Assembly (NCBI GenBank): GCA_026182355.1
Contig: JAPFBL010000541.1
Location: forward strand, 62,001-126,000
Source of the DNA: Hermatobates lingyangjiaoensis
Taxonomy: Eukaryota; Arthropoda; Insecta; Hemiptera; Hermatobatidae
DNA length: 64,000 nucleotides
Direction: 5' to 3'
Part shown: in pieces, positions 25,373 to 37,400 of the stretch
Position numbering within the stretch: the first letter of the stretch is position 1
How the letters are laid out: each line of letters begins with the position of its first letter
Notes under the pieces: generated by a model
What the model saw: the letters and a program-made list of their open reading frames with translations, nothing else
What the model was told of the DNA's origin: nothing
Databases searched by the model: none
Program-made: the position numbers and the translations under genes

Positions 25373-28300
25373 GTTGACTGTCGTCCCTCCGTCAATTCAC
25401 TTCTTCTCCTGAGGACGACCGCCATTACGGTCGAAATATTGAAAAGTGAGTCTTTGTTGTGTTTCTGTTTATGTGTCACTGCTTATTTTAATTGTTATTT
25501 GTCCTGCCGGACCGTTTTTCGTTTATCATGGTATATATATATTATATATATATATATTAAATTGACTGTCGTCTCTCCGTCAATTCACTTCTTCTCCTGA
25601 GGACGACCTCCATTACGGTCGAAATATTGAAAAGTGAGTCTTTGTTATGTTTCTGTCTATGTGTCACAGTTTATTTTAAGTATATATATATATATTTGTG
25701 TAATTTGGGAGCAGATTTTCGTTGGTACAAATTTAATTAAACAATTTTTGAACCCTTGTTCTCATAAACAGAAAAAATTGTTTAATGAAATGTGTATCAA
25801 CGAAAATTTTCTTCCAAATTACACAAATATACGACCATATGACCCAGCAGTGAGACAAGAGGGATTTACATTTCAATATAGGAGACGTCTCCTAAAATAC
25901 ACGAGAACAAGGGTTCAAAAATTGTTTAATGAAATATATATAACAAATTCAATAATATATCAACCGTTGGATAGAATAGGTGTATAATGTAATCGGGATT
26001 CGGTCAATTTTCCAGGATCAAAATCAAACTCTCAATGCCGACGTTTCGGTTTTATTTAAAACAGTTTTCATAGGCAGAAGTCAGAATTTTTTAATTAGAA
26101 AAATGATGAAATTTACATTATATAAAATGAAGTAACAATAGATAGTTAGTGAACTAACATCTTAACCGGTCAAAAACTTGGACCAGACGTATTGTCTTGA
26201 AATATATATATATACAACTAAAAAATGATTGATCGGGATGCGGTCAGTTTCTTCCACTTTTTAATTCAAACTCTCATTGCCGACGTTTCGATTTTATTCA
26301 AAATCTTTTTCATAGGCATAAGTAGGAGTATTGGCAATTGAAGGAACTATTACATTTTCATTTTGCAATTCAATTTCATTTACAAAATGAAAATGTAATA
26401 GTTCCTTCAATTGCCAATACTCCTACTTATGCCTATGAAAAAGATTTTGAATAAAATCGAAACGTCGGCAAATGAGAGTTTGAATTAAAAAGTGGAAGAA
26501 AATGACCGCATCCCGATCAATCATTTTTAGTTGTATATCTGTCACACGGTCGAGAAGTTATTAGTGTTTATATATATATATATATATAATAGCCGTTGCA
26601 TCCACAACGTGCTTGGTCTCCCTTTCTCTTTTCTCCTGAAGACGGATGAGTTTGTAAGTGTGTTTCTTTACTTTGTGTGCTACCTATCTTCAATTTTAAA
26701 CTGGTATATATGTATATATATATATGGAAAAAAGAAAAACAATAGAAATAAATGCTCTGAGGCCTTTCAATGTATACCATCAGAGAGCAAACAAAGTAAA
26801 AAACTGAGAAGCTAACATAAAAGTAAAGTAAATGTCACTTTACTTTTATGTTAGCTTCTCAGTTTTTACTTTGTTTACTCTCTGATGATATACATACACA
26901 TCAGAGTATTTCATATATATATGGAAGAAAAGAAATGTTTACCTGGTAAACTTTTGGTTAGCTGGTTGGTAGGAGGGACCCCTCTGCGAGCCCCTTGTTT
27001 GCCAGTGGAGGCGGCGGCCTGACGCCTGGTACCTTGGCGTCCAGCCCGACCCCCTCCCGCCCCCGCTGCCGCCCCACGACCACGGCCACACTGCAACAAG
27101 TGCATTTCATCATAACTCTGGTACTGATCAAAAACAACCTTCAAACATATCACCAGTAAAGAAAACATTCACCAAAATATTTATTCAGAAACTGAAACTA
27201 AAGGTATATCAAGAAATGTATTAATTTAATGAATTATTGAAGAAACTCAACAAAAATTCATATCAACCAGTTATATTTAACCTTCCTCCAGGAACGTTTT
27301 AACTTGCTACAGTGTACATTAATTTTTTTTGCCACCTCATGCCAAATAAATTTAACGAAATGATGACACTACATATAAATGTGCATCTTTTGTGAGATTA
27401 AACACTGAACAATTGTTTACACATAATTTTATCCAGAATTAGTTAAGTGAAAATGATGTATAGAACTAATTATTTGAAATTGAAGGTTCTCTACTGCTCA
27501 CATACAATATTTCACGCTAAATCTCATAACTCACTGATGAAGTGAACTTGACAATGTCTTACGCACCCTGAAGGTGACGCTCATCTGACAATTTCTCTCG
27601 GTTTCCTGACAATCTTTCACTCACTTTGAAGATCTCCATGGCACCATGACCATCTCTCACAGGCAACTCCACAGCACACCTGATGTTCTATTACGCACTC
27701 TTGATCTACACGGTACACCTAATATTCCTTATGCACTATTGACAATCTACATGTATTGACTATACATGGCACACCTGATAATCTCTTACACACTATTGAT
27801 GATCTACACGACACACCAGATAATCTCTTACACACTATTGACAGTCTACATGGCACACCTGATAATCACTTACTCACTATTCATGATCTACACGGCACAC
27901 CGGATAATCTCTTACACACTATTGACAGTCTACATGACACACCTGATAATCTCTTACGCACTATTGATGATCTACACGACACACCAGATAATCTCTTACA
28001 CACTATTGACAGTCTACATGGCACACCTGATAATCACTTACGCACTATTCATGATCTACACGGCACACCGGATAATCTCTTACACACTATTGACAGTCTA
28101 CATGGCACACCTGATAATCACTTACTCACTATTCATGATCTACACGGCACACCGGATAATCTCTTACACACTATTGACAGTCTACATGGCACACCTGATA
28201 ATCACTTACTCACTATTCATGATCTACACGGCACACCAGATAATCTCTTACACACTATTGACAGTCTACATGACACACCAGATAATCTCTTACGCACTAT

Positions 28301-31300
28301 TCATGATCTACACGGCACACCGGATAATCTCTTACGCACTATTGACAGTCTACAAGGCACAACACCTGATAATCACTTACTCACTATTCATGATCTACAC
28401 GACACACCAGATAATCTCTTACACACTATTGACAGTCTACATGGCACACCTGATAATCACTTACTCACTATTCATGATCTACACGGCACACCGGATAATC
28501 TCTTACACACTATTGACAGTCTACATGGCACACCTGATAATCACTTACTCACTATTCATGATCTACACGGCACACCGGATAATCTCTTACACACTATTGA
28601 CAGTCTACAAGGCACAACACCTGATAATCACTTACTCACTATTCATGATCTACACATCAACACAAGATAATCTCTTACACACTATTGACAGTCTACATGG
28701 CACACCTGATAATCTCTTACGCACTATTCATGATCTACACATCACACAAGATAATCTCTTACACACTATTGACAGTCTACATGGCACACCTGATAATCAC
28801 TTACTCACTATTCATGATCTACACGGCACACCGGATAATCTCTTACACACTATTGACAGTCTACAAGGCACAACACCTGATAATCACTTACTCACTATTC
28901 ATGATCTACACATCAAACAAGATAATCTCTTACACACTATTGACAGTCTACATGGCACAACACCTGATAATATCTTACGCACTATTCATGATCTACACGG
29001 CACACCTGTTAATCTCCTTCGTCCCTTACATCTAACTTAAAACTATCTAACCACATCACATACAACAAAAAGTTTGAAACACACTTACAGATTATTGAAA
29101 TAAAACATTTTATAAAACATGATAATCATATAAACTTATAGCATCAAAAATCATCAGTTTACACATCTAACTCTAAACTCCAATATTTCAATTTTCTTCA
29201 AAATTCTTATCATATCATTACAATTTAGAAGAATGAAAAGAAATAATACATGAACAATTCAACATGTCAACAAACATATTTTCTTTTTATCTGGATATTT
29301 ACATTTGTAATATTTTATACTGAAACTGCACATCAGTTGTACTTTCAATTTCTTATGGTATCTGTTACCTTATTACTGTTAATCCTATAAAAATGTTTTA
29401 AATAAACATTTAAACTGAAACATCAGTTTAAAGATTCTAATTTTAACTTGAACGGGATACATCCTTGCTATCTTATTTTCCCAAATAATAATATTGTAAT
29501 AGAATATAACATTATAGAAAATAATTTATAAAGTATATAGTTCACCAAATTAGTAACCTTTCATATGTATTACTCCTCGCTTGATTCTCCTAAAAACAAA
29601 TTCATTAATGGTTTTTTTGATTTTTGAAATTGAAATTTGTTTAGTTAACACTGTTTACTTCACCTGTAAACAACCTGTAACCTGTCAGTTTGATAAGCGT
29701 TACCAAGGGAACAAATTGCTAACTTCAATTCCAAAGCAGGTGTGGATTTTAAAAACCTTTTATATCTAACATTACAATGTAATAGGTAAAATCATATTCA
29801 TCTGTTTGGGTTTTAAATTTGAAAAAAAAAACTGCCCTATAAGACTACATTAAATTTACATTATTAAATAACATTAATTAATTATCATTATTTCTTGAAT
29901 GGTGTTTTCACAACGATTCAACGTGCAGTAAATATTAACAAACCTGTCTGAACAAACTGTTATGACCCAATTGAAAAAAAAAAGACTAAATAATGTGTAA
30001 GTCCAAAAGGAAAGAAGGTAAAAACATGGGATAAACCATATTTTTCAACTCAAACGTAAATTATTTTCCTTTTGAAGATGTCAAAAAGATGTTATCATTT
30101 CAGCTATTGTAAGCATTCAACACAATTTCATATTTATAGATTAAGAGTTCGATTCCCAGAGGGACAGGCTGTTGAATGGCTAATAATGATTACAAACATA
30201 CATACTATTATCTAGTTGCATAAATGAATAATTGTGATGACCGTAAAATAAATAATGTATTACAATTGAATAAACATGATCGTGATACATTCCTTTTACT
30301 TTTTCTGTGATGATTTTGTTCTTTTAGGATCTTGGGGAGTTTTCATTCTCTCTATCTATCTATAATATATATATATATACAAAACTAAAGTTTATCGGAA
30401 CTAGGTCAGTTCTTTTTTCAAGAATAACCTTTTTTCAAGAATGACCTTTTTCAAGGTCCCGATAACCTTTAGTTTTGTTTCTATTCCACGGTCGATACTT
30501 TTATCAATATATATATATATTATTATATATAACAAGTTTCACATAAACACGTGAAATAACAATCAATGATCAAACCACAATATGAAATGGGGGAAATAAG
30601 ACTAAGATCTTTCAACCTTAACAAGCGGTCTTTGCCAAGAGTTAAAAACCCAACTGCAACTGGAAACCCAGTTGGGGTTTTGACTCTGACGAAGACCGAT
30701 TGTTTGTGGTTAAAAAATCTTAGTCTTTTTTTTTTCATTTCATATTGTGGTTTGATCATGTTTTATTATATAACAACATTTCGAATAAACATGTAAAAAA
30801 AACTGTGATTTCTTACTGTGATTTGGACGTTTATATCTCATAATATAAAACAGTTTCCAGTCTTGACAAAAAATCTGATTGGTCGAAAGGTTGAAGGTCA
30901 CATTGAGATTCAACTTATTCCCTTTCCTTTAACGGAAGTTTTGGATAATAGCTTATATAAAATTAATTATATAAAACTAATTATAAAAAATAACTAATGA
31001 TATATACATATAATCCAAATAAACCAAATTAAGTATTAAAACATTTATCCACAGCAAAGAATTTCATTATACCGTCATTTTAACTTAATATTACAATTCT
31101 TGTGATTTGGTTTTACAATAATATATATATATATATGTATACACAAAACTAAAGTTTATCGGGACTCGGTCAGTCAACCAGTAGCCATATCGATAATATT
31201 AATGGCGTTTAGTATGTATAAGCAACTATCATTTACACATCCGTTTTACTGTTTGTTGAAGTACCTATTACAATTATAATATAATAGTTGATTTCATTTA

Positions 31301-34300
31301 GTTTCCTCTTTCGTGACCAACATTTTCAAATTTTTATGACTATTTTATATCAATGTAAGTTTTTTTTTTGGAATTTTGCAAAATGTTCAAGTTAAGTAAT
31401 ATTAATTACGACGTTTACTATACTACTTTGTTCTGAGTGAACTCCTATTAAATATATTGTTTGTTTACAAAGAAAATCAGATAGAACTAATATAACTCAC
31501 TTGTATACTTCAACACCAGTCGTCATCAGGAAAAGAATTAGTGCGACTGGAGGCTAGGTACCGAAACAAAGCAAAAGCAAGTCTGTTTGACCAATCAGGG
31601 TTACCAATAAGCGTGAAGATGAAAAAGACAAAAACAGGGAAATAAAAGGAAGACGAGATATAGCACGGTATAAAATAAAAAAGGAATAATTATAATAAAT
31701 GAAATAACATTAAAGAAATGTATAATAAAAATAAAACGGATCTAAAATAAATAAAAATTGACTCTAATGAATTTAAAGATAAATAAATAAAAGAAAAAAA
31801 AATAGCAAAATGCTATAAATGATTAAATTCGTAAAATAAATAATAGAATCACAGATATGATTTGACAACGCGGAGGCAAAAACTTTTTCTGAATCAAGCG
31901 TTGAAAACCGGTATGTGATTAAGGATTTGAACTCGTAAACTATAACAAATCACAAAGACAGCAACATGAAGGTTGCTACGCTGACTGACTCAATCCTTGT
32001 TGAGTCTAATTTAATTTTAACTTAACTGAGTTGAAAAATCGAATTGAGCATATCAGTTTTCCTGTTTTAATGAAAATATTTTCATGAATTGTTTTGATCA
32101 GAGATATCACTGCTTGCTGACCTAAAGAAGTTTCTCCTTAGATTTTAAAATAAGGATTACTATTTATTTTATTTTTAAATTATTTGTGATTCCTTCCCTA
32201 TTTATATGCCCAATTTCTTGATATCAAGTAAGTAAGATTTGTTACCCATCTTAGTAATGTATTCACAATTGAAATGTTACCTATCTTAGTAATGTATTCA
32301 CAATTGAAATTTTAACTATCTTAGTAATGTATTCACAATTGAAATGTTAACTATCATAGTAATGTATTCACAACTGAAATATTAACTATCGAAGTATTGT
32401 ATTCACAATTCAAATGCTATCTTAGTAATGTATTCACAATTCAAATGCTATCTTAGTAATGTATTCACAATTGAAATGTTAACTATCAAAGTAATGTATT
32501 CTCAATTAAAAACATTAGACTGCAGTCACAGTATCTCTCATATTCATAGATGATAATATTTAATATATCACAATAAATATCTTTAAAATCTACAATAGTA
32601 ACATATACTTCATTATTATCTAAGCTAACACATTTTACGTCAAACATATTATTTCTTCACAAAATAGACTGAAATACCAATACATTGTTTAAAGATCTAT
32701 TAACAATTTATCAGAACCTCTTTATTAACACTTTTTATAACCTATTCTTGAAAAAAGCTAATATTTCAACAACAAAAAAATAAAACCTTTAATTTGTGAT
32801 CCGTTACACAAAATAAATAAATAAATAAAATAAATAAACAAACAAAATAAATAAATGTTTGTAATCCATCGAAAGTTGGTACTAGATTCTTTTATCACTC
32901 TTTTATCTCCTTCTAATGAAAGAAAAGCACTTACGCTCACACTATAATTACTTATATGACAATTAAAGTAGGAAAACCATACGCAGTTATTACTATGAAA
33001 TATATTCCACTGGCTCGTTGGTCTCATCCTCTTGTGAAGAGTTCAAGCTTCCTTGGAGGGCAGTAGACGATATACCAAGGCATTATAATTAGAAGTACTT
33101 TGTGGATGATTTTACAGCAGCATTTTTGAACAGGTAAATTTTTTTTGTTCAAATAACTTTTGTTATGATTATATATATATATGAATTAAACACCACAATA
33201 AAGAAATATATATTAAATACAATTATCTAAGGCCTTTCGTCACAACATCATCAGAGAGCTAAATGAACCAAACAAAAAATATAATAACAAGTTAACCTGG
33301 TTGATTGAAGTCTTCAGGATTGCTGGCATCCCTGTCTGAATTTAATGTTCCTAAAATTGAAGGAGTCTTGATCTGCTTACTTATTTCTTTTATTAATATT
33401 TCATCTAGTTTGTAAAGTCACGGACTATTGTTCATTAAATTTCCGTAGAAGTTCTTTATGAGTGCACTTTCAATAATATTTCTCCTCCTTTCATGAGATT
33501 GAAAGTGCACTCATAAAGAACATCTATGGAAATTTAATGAACAATAGTCCGTTATATATATATTAGTGTAACTAGGTAGCAGACCTTCGTTTATACAAAC
33601 ATTATTAAATTTCTTCCCAACTTCTCTATGTATTATTTTTCGATACAGTTTTTCAAGATTTCGGATCTCACATTTCCATTTATTTGGTACTAAGTACAAC
33701 AGTTCACCAAAAGATTTGTTCGTACAATCCATTTAATGATGAAAAAATTAAAAATAAAAATACAGACCAACGTTTCGGTCCTCATTGACCATCCTCAGGG
33801 TTTGATAATAGATAAATCCAAGATACTCACTATACAATTAAAAATAGAAAACATAAATAAAAGTTATACATAACGTATTTCCATGAGTTTAAAGTTAACA
33901 ATCTATACAATAGTGCAATTTAGTAAACATAACAAAATGACAGGTTACATTAGGTTTTACACTGTCAATGAAATTAATGAATTTTTACATCGGAATGAAA
34001 TGGCAGCACAGTGTAAAACCTAATGTAACCTATCATTTTGTTATGTTTACTAAATTGCACTATTGTATAGATTGTTAACTTTAAACTCATGGAAATACGT
34101 TATGTATAACTTTTATTTATGTTTTCTATTTTTAATTGTATAGTGAGTATCTTGGATTTATCTATTATTGAACCCTGAGGATGGTCAATGAGGACCGAAA
34201 CGTTGGTCTGTATTTCTATTTGTAATTTTTTTATCATTAAATGGATTGTACGAACAAATCTTTTGGTGAACTGTTATACTTAGTACCAAGTAAATGGAAA

Positions 34301-34375
34301 TGTAAGATCCGAAATCTTGAAAAACTGTATCGAAAAATAATACATAGAGAAGTTGGGAAGAAATTTAATAATGTT

Positions 34376-34409
<34 letters not shown>

Positions 34410-37400
34410 GAATAAAGAAGAATTTTTATAAGGAATTTAAGACATTTTCTCTTTTCAAACCAAATTTCCTTAACTTTACCTACCTTTAATGGTAACATAC
34501 AATATATATAACATAAAAAAATAATACAATATTCACTATAATCTAAATAATAAAAATTAAACCAAATTTGTAATAAATTTATTTCCTTTACACATAACAC
34601 AGAGTAATAAATTTAATGAAGTTAAAACAGAACAAAAACACATTTTAAACAATTTATTGGAAGTTTTGAAGATATGTTAACATTAATATCGGCCAAATTA
34701 TTTAAGCTGCAAACAGGATGGCATTCATGAAACACGCAAAAACCTTTTTAGGAAAAGAATAAAGAATTAAAAAAAAAAAATAAATTAAAAGAAAAAAAAA
34801 AGAACAAAGGGTGCTCTTGCTGCGTTTGGATTAACAGAAAGGAAAATAATATGATTCCAAAGTTTTCAAAAAAAATGGCCAACAATGCATCTGAAAAAAG
34901 CTTTGAAGAAGAAGAAGTAGAAAAAAAAAACAAGGAGGTAGTTAGTTCAGAAATAATAAAGAGTCGAGTATTTATTAGATGAGACACAAACCTGGGTCCC
35001 AGAACTCATGCCCGTATTGGAAGAACCTCTCTCCAGGCATCCCTCCATGATACCCTATAGCACAATCGACTATTAGTGAAAGAATCTTAAACCAGCAAAC
35101 ATCACTAACTAATCAAAATCTAACTACAGTAACTTCAGTTATTTCATACTGGCCGTATTTGTATTTATTTATTTTTGTATGATACTATTGTAATATTTGA
35201 ATAAAATTTTTTTTTGTGATAGTTCAAAGCGCAGGCATCATTTAAAAGCAGCTTCAAAAAATGCAAAGAAATTCGTTAGTACTAAACACACCAAATGTTA
35301 TAGAAGAAAAAAAAATTTTTTTTTTAAATTGTTATGCGGGAAAATGACTTTGCTGCTTTAATACTTACAATATGAATGGAATCAAGGGAGTAACAGCCAA
35401 TATCAACAAGTGAAGTTTTTTTTTCTGTCTACATTTACTTTATTGTCAGAGAAACAAATGCTCAAAGTTTGTCTAATTTTAGTATCATAATAATATTAAT
35501 TTCACATAACATGTGTTTCTCTAGACTTTTTTTTTAAAAAAAAAAACTAAAAAATATAAAATAATTCATACATGTTTAGAGCAGGTAGAGCAGGGTTATC
35601 CAAATGAAAAGCATCGTCAGTAGTAGCGAGCGAGCAACATGGACCCAAGCTGCGTAAGAGGATTTAGGACACCCAAGCAGATCTACTCAAAATTAAGGGC
35701 AACAGACAGCTGTGGTCTGGGCGACTTTCAAAGTCAAGCAAGCGGTATATGAGGGTGAGTAGAAGCAAAGGCAAAGGAGAGCGAGGAAGGGAGGGGGTGG
35801 TGTGGGAAGGAAAGGCCTGCTTCTACGCAAGGCACACAAAAAAAAAACTGGCGCAAAGCAAAAACAAATAAAGCAGCTAATAAATTATTAGGCAGAAAAT
35901 AAAATAACATTGTATACTATAAATCATATAAAATTGCACTTAATTTCAGTTTTAAACAAATTTTGCTCCTTTCTGATTAATAAAAAAAAAAAAAAAAACA
36001 TAACGATTGAAATAAAGAAAAAGAAACCATATAAGCACAAAGATGTATACACAATCTGTTGATTTTTTTTTCTTTTTTTTTTTTGGAGTTAGTAGGAAAC
36101 CAAGATGGTTATGCGCAGGAGTAGTGCTTTGGACAGAGTTAGTGAATGAGCATTGTTGAAGAGCCGGATGGAGTTGTGGATGTGCACACCCTGCCTGTTG
36201 AGGATATCGTTGGATAACCCTGCAGCATCGAATACTCTGACTCGAGTATCGTACCTGGGCGCCGTTCGCGTCCCATTCAAAAAAAAAAAAAAAAAAAAAA
36301 ACTATAAATATTTCGAAAGCTATAGCCTCAGGTTAAAAAAAAGGGGGGGGGTTAAAAAATGACTGCGTGGAGTGACGGCGGCAAGCCCAGATACGATGGG
36401 CCAGCGAATTTTGATAAGGCCAAAGGTGAGGCCCTGGCAAAGTCCGCCGGACTCGAGACAGTAAAGAGGAGATAAAAAGAGAGAGAGAGAGAGAGACATA
36501 GAGACAGTGATAGAGAAAGCAAGTGGTAGTAAGAGACAAGGTGATGTTCCCACCGGAGGAGGCTGTCTGCCCCTGGTGCCTCCAGACCGCAGGGCCGACT
36601 GCGGGGTCGAAGGGGAGTAATCGTAATAGTATTCCTCATAACGGTAAAAGTCGTCATAATAAGGGTCACTGTAGCCGCCTCGGTAATCACCGTACCCATA
36701 ATAGTCGTAATCGTAATCTATAAACAAGAGAACACATCCTAATCAACAACTGCTTTCAGACCCACCAGGTGACATCAGACCAAGCGGCTGTGGTCGGCCA
36801 GCAGTGCACAACTCCACTCTGCCAAACCCACACCGGCACTCATCGTCAACCCCATCATCCATCTTCAAAATCAAAACAACTCCTTCATCATCTTCAATGA
36901 CGGCTCTCACATCTTCAGTTATCTTTCTTCAAAACATTATTTTTTTTTTTTTTTAAAGCACATTCCAGGTCGAATACGTATACAACACTGTCAGATTCTA
37001 CTTCCGTTCTCTTCATCATACACATGGACTCCATGACGACATGAGCCCGCAGTGTAGAGTCATGCCTTCGGCACCACAAATATCGCTTCATCTGACATAC
37101 ACCTCCTTCATTTTCAATTTATTTTGCAAAAACACGCATCCCACCCCAAAAAACTGCTTAAATCACTTTCCATTTAAAAAAAAAAAAAAAAAAAAAATAC
37201 GTCGTAAATAAAGGAAACATGTTTCAAAGACAATACTATAGCTAAATTAATAAACCAAAGATCCGCCTTAAAGTATAACAATTCAATACTTACCTCTCAT
37301 CCGGTTGAAAAAAAAAGTTTACAGACATGCCCAAGAACATTAGAGATGTTAATAAGAAATTTGAAAAAACCCATTGGTAAAACAATTTTAGTAATGTAAT

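Larger units (their letters stand above)
25324..25990. mobile_element. Family G elements in (TA)n, with ORF fragments
   Basis: (TA)n at 25324-25369, then a family G arm with hammerhead, a second (TA) tract at 25531-25555, a second arm with hammerhead, (TA) at 25679-25694, and an inverted ORF pair. On the minus strand 25694-25765 ends [10 protein letters not shown] at (TA). On the plus strand 25770-25945 encodes [19 protein letters not shown] and [20 protein letters not shown]. Confidence 0.6.
22981..26942. other. SYNCRIP intron 11
   Basis: A 4-kb intron filled by family J, G, K and L repeats and (TA)n tracts (23279-23302, 23493-23523 and others). Also a relic with CTAAAGA, GGC/GCC, GAA near 23405-23435. 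No exon seen. Confidence 0.65.
33176..33420 (-). mobile_element. Family F single arm with ORF end and hammerhead
   Basis: Read on the minus strand: the end of an open frame (stop at 33292-33294), about 30 bp, a hammerhead motif (33224-33259), then about 45 bp and a (TA) tract at 33170-33181. Order and sequence match the arms at 19676-20010. This shows the ribozyme lying just after the coding region. Confidence 0.65.
33556..34395. mobile_element. Family E inverted pair, 840-bp palindrome
   Basis: Arms 33556-33975 and 33985-34380 are close to identical. From the outside in: a (TA) tract, an N-terminal ORF fragment, its ATG, a hammerhead motif about 40 nt ahead of the ATG, then unique sequence up to the centre. 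Right flank is (TA)n at 34377-34400. Confidence 0.75.

Noticed and set aside
27742..29035. CRISPR-like array
   Set aside because: Spacers are not unique, units are contiguous, and the host is clearly a eukaryote.
27756..29040. Long open frames (304, 424 and 116 codons) on the plus strand
   Set aside because: They run through a 39-bp minisatellite in more than one frame, have no flanking gene structure and reflect the repeat length being a multiple of three.
30145..30165. Isolated tRNA B box (GTTCGATTCCC)
   Set aside because: No A box or cloverleaf at the right distance; at most a SINE fragment.
30523..30796. Two similar 76-78 codon proteins on opposite strands
   Set aside because: A consequence of the family B inverted repeat; no coding evidence.
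36089..36362. Mirrored short frames ending in a poly-A tract at 36279-36300
   Set aside because: Considered as a retroposed gene copy on the plus strand, but no target-site duplication or known gene could be recognised.
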